Shown here piece by piece: positions 1 to 8,587 of a stretch of DNA of 16,522 bases (positions are counted from its first letter, which is position 1; each line of letters opens with the position of its first letter). The position numbers and the translations under genes were made by a program. The DNA is from Monoraphidium neglectum (Eukaryota > Chlorophyta > Chlorophyceae > Sphaeropleales > Selenastraceae): positions 1-16,522 of the forward strand of contig NW_014012489.1 in the NCBI RefSeq assembly GCF_000611645.1, in the 5' to 3' direction. A model generated the notes under the pieces. The model was given only the letters and a program-made list of their open reading frames with translations. It had not been told where the DNA came from and searched no databases.

Positions 1-370
1 GAGCGCACAGAGAGCGACGGGCCAGCAGGGTGGGCGGGGGGAGGGGGGGGGGCTACCGCGATGCTGGCCGTTGCCTGGCCCGAGCCGGGGCGTGCGCCGC
101 TGCACATATCCCAATCCGCGTGGCAGATTGAGGAGCGTTCGGCCCGAGTGGGCAGCCACGGCGCCGTCCGCCCCGCACACTAATGCGCACGCTCGCGGTC
201 GCGCGCTGCTTGTCCGCCTGCTGCAGCAAGGCGGGGCGCGCGGCCACGGACCCGCCGTGCATCCAAGCGGGCACGGGGCCCTCACTTGCTGGGGGGCGCA
301 CGCTTGCGTCGGCACGCGCACACGCAGGTGCATGGAACCGCGCGGGCCAACCCTGCGCGCGCGCGCGCGT

Positions 371-371
<1 letters not shown>

Positions 372-404
<33 letters not shown>
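372..404. repeat. (CA)n microsatellite, about 16 units
   Basis: This is an uninterrupted CA dinucleotide run on the plus strand, flanked on the left by a GCGCGCGCGTG tract. In the minus-strand gene model it is the first part of an intron: the donor GAG|GTGTGTGT is itself made of the repeat, so repeat length changes directly at the splice site. Confidence 0.95.
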
Positions 405-406
<2 letters not shown>

Positions 407-912
407 CGTGGGCGTGCTGGACGACAATTGCCCCCAGGGCGAGCACGGTTTCCTGAAACAGCGCCCGGTCGGCCCGCGGGGCGTCGCAGAAGTTCTTGGT
501 CACCTGGTGACGCGCACGAGAGGACGGCTGTGAAGACGAGCGTAAAATTTACGGTCGCGCTGGGCGGCAACAAGGCTGGCGTCAAAGGGAGGCGTAGTGT
601 GTGTGGATGTGAGAGAGACGTATAAACGAGGAGTGAGCGTGTGTGTGTGTGTGTTGTGGGGGGGGGGCTTTTGCGTGTGTGCGCACGCATGTGTGTGTGT
701 GTGTGTGTTTGTGTGTGTGTGTGCGCACGCATGTGTGTGTGTGTGTGTGTGTGTGCGCGTGTGCGCGCGCACGCGCGTGCGTGTGCACGCGCCGTCGCCG
801 CATGCGCAAAGTCGACGTTGCCGCCGCGGCTCACATGCTGCATCACCGCCCCGACGGTGGGGGCGTCCATGGAGGGGCCGCACTCCGCCACAAAGGCAGC
901 CGTCGCGGCCAT
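405..912 (-). CDS. 5' part of an unrecognised gene, two exons, runs off the left edge
   Basis: Two exons are visible on the minus strand. The first runs 912 to 835 and encodes 26 residues starting MAATAAFVAECGPSMD; it ends at a CAT|GTGAGC donor. The second runs 503 to 405 (33 residues, VTKNFCDAPRADRALFQETV onwards), entered after CCAG and left at GAG|GTGTGT. Both junctions are phase 0, so the two exons join cleanly. The peptide is helical in character (alternating Leu/Val/Ala with charged residues), which would suit an ARM/HEAT-type solenoid, but I do not recognise the family. The gene must continue to the left: a short exon near 217-258 (beginning QADKQRATAS) is possible but unproven. The start is uncertain, because AAATCG just before the ATG follows a CAG and the exon could be internal. 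A 21-nt exon at 1094-1114 (MRNTQGH, donor GTGAGC) would also join in phase. Confidence 0.45.
629..790. repeat. TG/GCGC-rich alternating purine-pyrimidine tract in an intron
   Basis: Several TG runs are separated by a G8-9 stretch and by GTGCGCACGCATGTG modules, the latter present twice (near 677-695 and 719-737). The tract lies inside the intron between the two exons of the left-edge gene. The long overlapping open frames here (poly-His/Thr or Cys/Val) are products of the repeat and not genes. Confidence 0.85.
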
Positions 913-1313
913 CGATTTCTGTGCATGGCAGCGGCTCAATATGCTGCGGTTCGGGCGCGCCAGCCCGCGCCCGCCAGGTGCCCCGCCGGCGCCCTGGGAG
1001 GGTGGTCAGGGCGCGCGAGGAAGGAGGAATGCGCGAGGTGGGTGGCGGCAGGAAGGTCGTGGCATGCTGATTTGCTTGCTCGCTCACGCTCACATGCCCC
1101 TGGGTGTTCCTCATTGTGCGATGCAAGTGGCGGAGACCGCTGTAGTGGGCGTGGCGGACGGGCAGCGCTGCAGCGAGTAAGGTGGATGCACAAGGGCGAC
1201 TGGCATTGGGGAGGTCCAACGGGTGAGGCGCCCCCACGGATTCCGGTGGCCGCCTAACGAACACATGGGAAGGAAGGGGGCCAGAAGCCGGGGCTCGGCT
1301 GTGCAAGCCGCGA
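913..1313. other. Short intergenic stretch between two tandem minus-strand genes
   Basis: About 400 bp separate the stop of the OPR-like gene (1314-1316) from the proposed start of the left-edge gene. It should hold the 3' UTR of the former and the promoter/5' UTR of the latter. I found no TGTAA (the usual green-algal polyadenylation signal) on the minus strand here and no clear TATA box. A possible 21-nt coding exon at 1094-1114 is noted with the left-edge gene. Confidence 0.5.
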
Positions 1314-1733
1314 TCATACCTTGCCGGCCGGGCCGGTCCGACCCTTGGCGCCCGCGTCCCTGCCGCCCCGCCGCGCGCCGCCGCCGCTCCCGCCGCCGCC
1401 GCCGCTGCCGCTTTCTTGACGCGCCGCGCGGCCAGGCGGAGGGCCGCCCGGCGCGCCGCAAGGCTCGTATGCGGGTGAGTTTTCGGTGCCGTTGCTGCCG
1501 CCGCCCTCGCCCCAGGTGCTCCCGCCGTCCTCACTCCACCCGTCCCCGCCTGCGGTCGCCGCCGCGGCCGCCGCTGCTTCTGCTGCCGCTGCTGCCGGCC
1601 GATGCCGGCCAGTCCCCCAAGCGTTGCCGGCTGCGGCTGCGGGCCGTGGCTGCTGCGGGGGCCAAGTTGCCTGCAGAGGCGCTTCTGGTGCCGCCAGCAA
1701 CCTCTTAGCCCAAGGCAGAGGCGCGGCGGGCAC

Positions 1734-1767
<34 letters not shown>

Positions 1768-4700
1768 ATCCCCCCTGGTTCGCGCGCCTGCTGCGGCTGG
1801 GCCGTCGCCGCGGATGCGCCCCAGGCGGCACCTGCTGCGCAAGGAAAGGGGAAAGGGGATACAAAGCATTTTCGAACCACCCCAGGGCATCGCAGGTGCT
1901 ATGAGGCAGATGTACATATGCAAGAGGAGGTCTGATCCAATGCAGTTGGCAAACTTACAGGGCCTCTGCGACCGCACCCGGGTGCCGCTGCCAGCGCACC
2001 TGCGCCTGCGCCGCCGGCCCCGCCCCACGCCGCCGCGGCCGCGCCGCCGCTGCCCCCCACCCCCTCGTCCTGCTCCCCGCCGCCGCCGCCGCCGCCGCCG
2101 CCACCGGCGCTGGGTTGCAAGGCGCGCGCGAGCGCGCGGCGGAGCAGCGCCATCTGGCGCCGTTCGTCGCCCTCCAAAGCCTGCAGCGCGAGGGGTCCTC
2201 GTGAGTTTCAAAGACCAGCCGGCTAGGCAACGCGCAGCTGCTTGCCGCCCTGCCCAATTCTGGAAAGATGGAGACGACAGAGACTTCAGCAAAAGCGACA
2301 GAGACGCCAGCGGCCGCGCTTTGAGCCCGAGTGGCAGGTCCCTCCGGCCCGGGCCGCGAAACGGGCCGCCCCTGCGCCCGCCCACCTGCCACGCGTCCGC
2401 CGCGATTCCGACCACCGTCCAGCCGCGCGCCGCGAGGCCGCCGTTTCGCGCGAGCGTGTCGTCGGTGGGGCGGGGGGCGCCGGGGGGTCCTGTGAATGCT
2501 GAGGGGTCCTCCAGCATTATGGCGTACCGCCGACCTGCGACAGGGAACGACGGCCGATTCGTATCACATGACATGGGGCACCGCACCACACCGCATGTGT
2601 TCCATGGCGTCGCTCAGCGCAGAGGCGCCGCTCGTGTCTTATAAACGAATAAGCTGGAGGAGCGTTTTTGGGGCCGCGGCGGCTGCATGGCAGGGTGCGA
2701 TTGGGCCCCTGCGGCGAGGCCGCCTTGTCGCCCTTGTCCCAGCAGGGGCCAGGGGCGGCCCCCCGCCCCGGGGGCACTGCGTGCTGCTCCCCTGCACTCC
2801 ACAAGCGGACCCTCATTCCTCATGCCTGCCCCTTGAAAATCTGACCTCCTCATGAAACGAGGTGCGATCGCTAGCAAACCACAACAAACAGGTTGACAGG
2901 AAGAGCAATGGGTGCAGGACACCAGGGGATCGGAAGCCGAACAGGCGCACCTCCCAGCTCCGCGGCCACGTCAACAGAGTACTCCTCGTCGTCCGCCGCC
3001 ACCGCGTTGAGCGCCAGCTCCCCGATCTCCGGCAGCGGCCCCAGATCTCCCTCCAGATCTCCGCCCAGATCTCCGCCCAGATCTCCGCCGCAGAGCGCCT
3101 CCAGCTGGGCCTGCTCCAGCAGCGCGTGCAGCGCCTCTGCGGCTTCCAGCTGCCGCCGGCTGCGCAGCCGCGACGCGCGGCGCCACGCGTCCCTGGATCG
3201 CTGCAGAACTTCTGGGGGCAGCTCGGAAGCTTCCTGGGCGTCGCTGGCCTGGCCGTCGCAGAGCCAGAGGTGGGCCTGGCGGAAAGAACGCGGGAGGTGG
3301 AAAGGGTGGTGTCATGAATGAGGCCACGACCAAGGCATGCAGGAAGGGGGGCGTCGCGGGCTGCCTGCCAGACCAGCGGCGGAGAAGGGAGCGGCACGAC
3401 AGTGCGGCGGCATTCCGGATGTGCATTCACGCACATGCACGCACCTAGCCAACCCAGAGAACCAATCGCCCAGCAAATTGCCCGCCGCCCAGCTTGCGTG
3501 CCTCCTCGCCGCAGCACCAAAAAAAACCGCTGACGCGCGTGCAGCAAGCGGCCCGCAGAGCTGTGCGGCTCCTCTCCTCCCCCCTCCCCCCTTGCCCGCC
3601 AAATCATCCACGGACCATCCACCAAGCATCCACCAAACATTCACCTGGTAAGCCATCCGCAGCTTTTCGGCAGTGTACTGCCCACCCGCCCCCTCCAGCG
3701 GCGGCAGCGAAGCCAGCAGCAACCGCACCTATCGGGGCCACACGCCAGGGCAGGCGGGTCACGCGCTGCATGGTGCGACGCTTCACGCATGACAGCGTCG
3801 ACGCCACTCCTCGACTACCAAACTGCAGGTTTGAGAACGCGCCAATCAGGGCAGCCGAGCAGCCGCGCCGGTCCCGAACCCCTGCCGCGCCGCCCGTGGC
3901 CGCGGACGTGCCGCGCTGCCCACGGCGCCCATGGCCGCGCCCCGCGCCGCAGCTTCCGGGCCGGAAGACGCCCCTGACCCGTTGCAGAACGCTGCGCACC
4001 TGCGGCTGCAGCGCGCGCCTGTTGGTGGCCACGGCGAGCCATGCGATCGTGATGACGTCACCGGCGCCCAGCCGGCCCCCGCCCAGGAGACGCGCGCCAC
4101 GCTGCGGGGGTGTGGCAGGCGGGTGGCAGCTGCTGGGCAGCTGTGATTTTGGCGGAGCTGCCCGAGGCAGTCTGACCCAAGTGAACGGGCGGCGTGGCGT
4201 GGCGCTGCGCCGGCGGGCGAAGCGGGGCCGCGCCGGCCGAGGCAGCAAAGTGGCGCGGTGCAAAGGGTGTAAGCAGCGTGGGTGCAAGCCTGCGGGCGTG
4301 CGATGCTGTACATGGAGGGCCATCCCAGATCCTCGAACCCTGAACCCTGAACCAAACAAAAACTGAAATCAGAAAGACAACAGATGCCCAGTATCACCCT
4401 GGAGACCCCACACATAAAACCCTGAATCCAGAATGCTGAACTCTGCAAGCCCTGCATGAGAGGAAGAGCTGAAGCACTGGAAGCCCTGAACTCTGGAAAC
4501 CCCAGCCCTGAAACCTCTGAAACCATAACCCCTCAACGCTGACCTGGACAACGAGCTCAACCAGCGACGCGTGGCCATGAGGGGACCGCGCCAGCGCCCA
4601 CGCCAGCTGAGTCAGCATCTGCAGCTGGCGGCGGGCGGCGGCGGCGGGGAGCGTACCGACCGTGCCGGGGATGGGGGGAGGGAGGAGGAGGCAGGAGCGC

Positions 4701-7700
4701 AGCCGAGCGTGCAAGCGGGCACGGGCAGGGAGCCATCGGGGGGGGGGGGGCGCGGCTGCCGCGGAAGAGGGTGCCGCGTGTTGGAACGCCCTTGGGAAGC
4801 GGAAGCGGTTTGAAGGTGATAGAGAGGAGGCGGCGCCGCGCCTCACCTGGGGGCTGTCGATCAGGGTGGCGGCACTAAGCGCCCGGGTGCAGGTTTTGCA
4901 GAGCGGGTCGACAAGACCTGCCTGAGAGGTGGGCATCAACGGTGGGGTAAGGGACAGCGCAGGGGGCGCCGTGACGAAGGGGGGGACGGCGCAGACGAGG
5001 CGGGCGTGGTGAGCGGGGGGCCACAGCAGCAGGGCAGGTTGCGGGATGTGCCATGGAGGCTGCTCTTCTCTTGCCGATGCAATACAAAAGACGCCCGTGC
5101 AACACCGCAGCCAGACAGCATGATAAAACAACCCCCCCCCCCCAAAACGCAAAACACGACTAGATCCTTCACCACTAAGCACTCAACCCTAAGCAGGCCC
5201 TGGCCGCCCTTGCCTGGTGGACCCCCAGCTTTGCACACGCCCACAGCGCGGTCGCCGCTGCGGGGCCATCAAACGTCTCCAGGAGCTGCGGGGCCCCACC
5301 CTCGCCGCCGCCGCCGCCGCCGGCGACGCGGGACGCGCACTCTGCGGCCAGGCGTTCAGCGTCCGTCTGCGGAGCACAGGGGGGCGTGGGCCGGCGGATT
5401 GCAGGATCTGTGAGCACATCCACCTTGCATGATGCCCATCACACTCACACATGCACGCACGCGCGCATGCACGCATGCATGCACACCACTCTGGCGCGCA
5501 TCACTGCCCATGCGCGGCCGTGTCCCTGCGCGCAATCACATACCCATGCTCCACCCCAGCGGCTGCTGCCCCTCCGCGCAAGCCCCAGCAAGCCCCCAGC
5601 AGCATGGAGCACTCGGTCCCCATCGGGTCTGCACATGGAGAGAACAAAACAAAACAGAACCACGCGCAGCGACGCGCCGCCGAGGCGCACCGGCTCGAGC
5701 GACAGCGGCAGGCCCGCCGCCTGCTGCGCCGCGCTGTCGTCGGCGCCGCTCAGCAGCGCCAGGGCTGATAGGTAAGAAGCCACGACGCCGCCATCGGCGC
5801 GCTCGAGCTTGTCCGCGGATAGGAAGGCGCTTGCCAGGGCCTTTGGAAGGTGGAGGGCCGGGAGGGTGGCGAAGCGGGGCCGGGGGGCGGGAGCAGAGGC
5901 ACGATGCATGGGGCGTGAGGACAAGCATGGTTTGGACCCCCAGAGACGGCGGGGCCCACTGCGCCAGCCGCGCCGCGCCCGTGCGGGATCCTAAAAGAGG
6001 CGGGTACACCCACGCCAGGCGTGGCACGGCGTTGGGGCCGCGGGGCGGGGGACCGACGGCGCGGCTGCCCGTGTCCTGGGGCGTCTGTCGCTGCGGCGTT
6101 TCGAACAGAGGGGCCCCCATGCTCACCAGCCATCGCTCCTGCGGCAGTGGGTCCGCCCAGCCGCCCAGCACGCGCAGCACGCCCGCAGAGCTGAGCACGC
6201 GCGCCAAGTAGCGCGCAGGGGCGGACGCGACGTTGCCCGGCCGCGCAAGCAGCGAGAACAGCACGTGCACCTGCATGTTTGCAACAACGAGCGAGGGGCG
6301 GGCGGGCGCGGCGTGGGGCAAGGTCGGCTGCGACGGCGGCGGCAAACTTGCGAAGCCTGCGGCGACGCCCGCAGCGCGTGCCAACGGGGGGTTGTCAGCA
6401 CAGCGCCGCGGGCGCGCATGGCTGCCCGTCACGGGCGGGCGCACGCGCCAGCGCACCTGGTCCGGCGCCAGCTGCTGCTGCACCGCCGCCGCCGCCCACA
6501 CCGTCTCTGTCGCGTCTCGAGAGGTAACGGCCGGCCCCGCGTCAGGCCCCGACGCCGACAGATCGCACACGCGCGCCGCGCCGGCGCCGACGGCGCGTTG
6601 GATGCGCGCATGCGGGAACGCCTCCCCAAACGCGCCCTCGAGATAGCCCTGGCAACGGCGCAAACAGGGGCAGGGCCGCGTGAAGGGGTGCTCCGAGTGG
6701 GGGCGGCCGGTTTGAACTCGGGCAACCGACAGCTGCAGAGAAATCTTGGGGTGCGACAGCAGGGAGGGCGGCGAGCCGATACATGCGCGAGCGCAGCACT
6801 GCTTCGCTGGACATGGGCAGCAAGGCGGCATGCTCCGCAGGACAGGCATGGCTGCAGGCCTGTGATTGCATGTGTGCGCGCCGCACGCATGCAAGCACAT
6901 GCACATGCATGTGCCCATGCAAATTCGCCCTTGCATACACGAGCACGCCCTTTGCGGGGCGCGTGCGCGGCCCGCCCCTCAACGCGCCTGCTCCCACAGC
7001 CTCGCCAGCGCCGACGCAACGGTGGCCAGCTCCGCGGCGCTCGCGTCCCCGAGCGCGCGCCCAAACGCCCGCAGCGCCGCGTCCAGCGCCCGTGCCGCCG
7101 CCGCGCTTGCCACGCCGATCGCGCTGATCGCCCACACTATGTTGGCGGCCGACCGCCCCTGCAGGTCGCCGCTGCAGCCGGGCAGCAGCGCGCAGAGCGC
7201 CTCGGCGGCCGCGTGGGCGGCCTTGGCGTCTGCATAGCTCCGCACCTGGCCGGCGCGGCCACGTAAAACAGATAACACATTGTCATGCAACATCGCAACG
7301 CGACCTCAGCCAGGGCTCCGATTTCAGAAGTGCACAAAGGTGCGCTGCCCGGGTATATAATAGGCGCCGCCGCCTGGCACGACGCGTCGGCCGGATGGGC
7401 GGCGCAGCCACATACGTCCGGAAACAGCCAGAAAGTGATGCAGGCTCTGTGAGACCCGCCCTGGGCAGCGCCCCCGCGGGCCTGCAGCCCCTCACCATCT
7501 TTGGCAGGTGGCACAGGGCCGCGCTGATGTGGATGTGGTTCATGCCCGGCCCATACTCGTCGATTAGCGACTTGGTGGGGGACGGCGGGGCGATTTACGG
7601 GGTCGCGCGGGGCATGAGGCGTTTCAGGGGCCTGGGTCTAGCCAGCAGGGCGTGTCCATGGGCCCACAGCACGCCAGTGGGTCGCCCCGCCGCCGCCGCT

Positions 7701-8053
7701 GGCCCGCCGCCCTCGCCCTCGCCTGGTGCGCCGAGCGCACGCGCTCCTCGTGGTCGCCGCGAGCGCTGGGTGGGGCACAGGAAAAGCAACCCCTGCACAT
7801 GCACTGCCCCCCATGCAGCACCTCGCCGTGTGCATGGGTCGATGGAGTGCCCGGGCAGCCTCCTGGCCTCACCTGGATATCCCGGACACCTTTGGCTAGC
7901 TTAATCATCCCCGTCACCCGCCTCGCGTCTCGGTCACCCATCTCGTACCGCTGGGTGGTTGGGTGACACAGGGGCGGGTGTTGTCGGCGGCGCAAATGTG
8001 GCGCATGGGGCGGTGGGCGTTCGCTAATTTGGCATGGGTGTTGAGGCTGCTGT

Positions 8054-8140
<87 letters not shown>

Positions 8141-8587
8141 GCAGCAGCAGCAGCAGCAACAGCAGCGGCGGCGGCGGCAGCAGTGGCATCTGGCAAGCGG
8201 CCTAGCCGGTCAGTGTTGGTGATGAATGGGTATCAGGCACAGTGACGTGTGTTTGAGTGTGTGTGTCGGGGGGGGCGGGGCGGGAGGGAAGAGGGGTGGT
8301 CGCAGCTAAGGTGCCCGTCCAAAGGATGAAGGCGCAACACTTGCCTCTCTTTCGTCGACGATCGCTTCAGCCAACCCTTGCCGTGCGCTGGCCGCGCCTC
8401 GCAGCATTGCGCTCTGCCGTGCGGCGGTCTGCATGGTACGGGTGCCGCTCGCCGGCGGGGTCCTGGGCGCGGCACCATCTTTGTGATGGGTTTGGGTGAA
8501 GTGCACACCGCCGCTGTCCTGGCTGAGCACGCCGCCGCCGGTATCGCCATGGCCGCCCACTGAGCGGCCGCGGCTCCGGCCGCTCAT
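1314..8587 (-). CDS. OPR-like repeat protein with C-terminal RAP domain (about 934 aa, 16 exons)
   Basis: Likely a nucleus-encoded RNA-binding factor that controls processing, stability or translation of organellar transcripts, as known for green-algal OPR/RAP proteins. Exons (minus strand, 5' to 3'): 8587-8345, 7950-7873, 7570-7496, 7245-6988, 6648-6457, 6270-6127, 5840-5691, 5366-5214, 4921-4847, 4618-4544, 4101-4000, 3728-3645, 3275-2951, 2534-2386, 2180-2000, 1834-1314. All joins keep frame; only the last two introns before the terminal exons' junctions (13 and 15) are phase 1, the rest phase 0. OPR-like cores are SLIDEYGPGMNHIHISAAL (exon 3), NIVWAISAIG (residues about 167-176), ETVWAAAAV (269), ALWACAKLG (422), MLTQLAWALAR (463) and TIAWLAVATN (502). 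A KLRMAYQ-AHLWLCDGQ junction (about 540-552) is the usual lead-in to RAP. The RAP domain follows at about 640-725, then a Gly-, Ala- and Gln-rich tail. The start ATG is the first in the frame of exon 1; the N-terminus is Gly/Ser/Arg-rich and targeting is not obvious. Exon 6 could instead begin at 6327. Exon 15 could read through to a stop at 1899, giving about 794 aa. Confidence 0.75.
1737..1766. repeat. (CTG)10, poly-Gln in the last OPR-like exon
   Basis: Ten perfect CTG units on the plus strand read as ten CAG (Gln) codons in the minus-strand terminal exon, just after EPGGM. The surrounding tail is Ala-, Gly-, Pro- and Gln-rich and probably disordered. Reading it in the other frames gives poly-Ser, poly-Leu or poly-Cys, which do not connect to the RAP exons through the preferred splice. 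Confidence 0.8.
2082..2102. repeat. Short (CCG)n run, poly-Gly in OPR-like exon 15
   Basis: A CGC/CCG trinucleotide run encodes about ten Gly in the minus-strand exon 15, immediately after the terminal RAP helix (ALARALQPSAG). It marks the passage from folded domain to low-complexity tail. Confidence 0.75.
3043..3090. repeat. Four tandem 12-bp units encoding GGDL/EGDL
   Basis: Four 12-bp units starting AGATCTCC lie end to end: unit 1 ends CTCC, units 2 and 3 end GCCC, unit 4 ends GCCG. On the minus strand they encode GGDL, GGDL, GGDL, EGDL within OPR-like exon 13, between the AHLWLCDGQ helix region and the first RAP strand. Each unit holds a BglII-type AGATCT palindrome. The 12-bp period keeps frame, so copy number can vary without breaking the protein. 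Confidence 0.9.
4102..4543 (-). repeat. Intron 10 with degenerate CCCTGAA / CTGAAnCC repeats
   Basis: The intron between OPR-like exons 10 and 11 has an AT-richer half (about 4325-4535) filled with irregular copies of CCCTGAA or its variants CTGAACTCTG and CTGAAACC, spaced roughly 6 to 25 bp apart. A clean pair occurs near 4336-4352 (ACCCTGAACCCTGAACC). The unit resembles a mutated plant-type telomere repeat (CCCTAAA), but the resemblance is loose. Confidence 0.6.
8055..8183. repeat. Long CAG repeat, (CAG)28 plus interrupted extension
   Basis: Twenty-eight perfect CAG units (8055-8138) are followed by CGG, five CAG, CAA, two CAG, four CGG and two CAG. In the preferred OPR-like model this lies in intron 1, between exon 1 (ending 8345) and exon 2 (starting 7950). 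If the exon instead began at the CCAG near 8187-8190, the run would encode a long poly-Ala stretch in phase with exon 2. I prefer the intronic reading: a pyrimidine-rich acceptor sits directly before 7950 and exon 1 joins exon 2 in phase 0. Confidence 0.95.

Larger units (their letters stand above)
2000..3275 (-). other. RAP-domain-encoding exons of the OPR-like gene
   Basis: Three exons carry the C-terminal module. Exon 13 (3275-2951) encodes AHLWLCDGQ, a helical linker with ELPPEVLQRSRDAWRRA, a GGDL repeat and EEYSVDVAAELG. Exon 14 (2534-2386) encodes RRYAIMLEDPSAFTG, a TDDTLARNGGLAARGW segment and TVVGIAADAWQ. Exon 15 (2180 onward) encodes ALEGDERRQMALLRRALARAL. The order, beta strand (SVDVA), a strand with the acidic motif, helix with LARNGGLAARGW, strand (TVVGI) and terminal helix, matches the RAP fold of FASTK/OPR proteins. 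The usual motif around A-(V/I)-E-(V/I)-D-G-P-x-H-F is changed here to AIMLEDPSAF. The split codon between exons 13 and 14 (G|GT, Gly) confirms the splice. Confidence 0.8.

Noticed and set aside
500..1864. 454-codon minus-strand open frame
   Set aside because: It crosses a CA/TG repeat (His-Thr runs) and reads Ser/Arg-rich low complexity; the frame linked to the RAP exons by the best splice is a different one.
1814..2644. 276-codon plus-strand open frame
   Set aside because: It is Arg/Pro-rich shadow of the RAP-encoding minus-strand exons; GC-rich DNA gives few stops.
2893..3321. Ser/Pro-rich plus-strand frame with SPPRSPPR repeats
   Set aside because: It is the exact antisense of OPR-like exon 13, whose minus-strand reading connects in frame to RAP.
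4326..4345. tRNA B-box-like GGTTCGAGGATC on the minus strand
   Set aside because: No A-box or cloverleaf can be formed upstream; the motif is part of the CCCTGAA-type repeat zone.
5536..6936. 466-codon minus-strand open frame taken as one exon
   Set aside because: Parts of it are real OPR-like exons (6648-6457 and 6270-6127), but good donors and acceptors split it and the remainder is low complexity.
7350..7364. TATA-box-like GGTATATAATAGG
   Set aside because: It lies in intron 3 of the OPR-like gene, and no gene start follows on either strand at a suitable distance.
7914..8222. Poly-Leu, poly-Ser, poly-Ala and poly-Gln frames over the CAG repeat
   Set aside because: All come from the triplet repeat. 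The preferred splice removes it as intron; only the poly-Ala frame could join exon 2.
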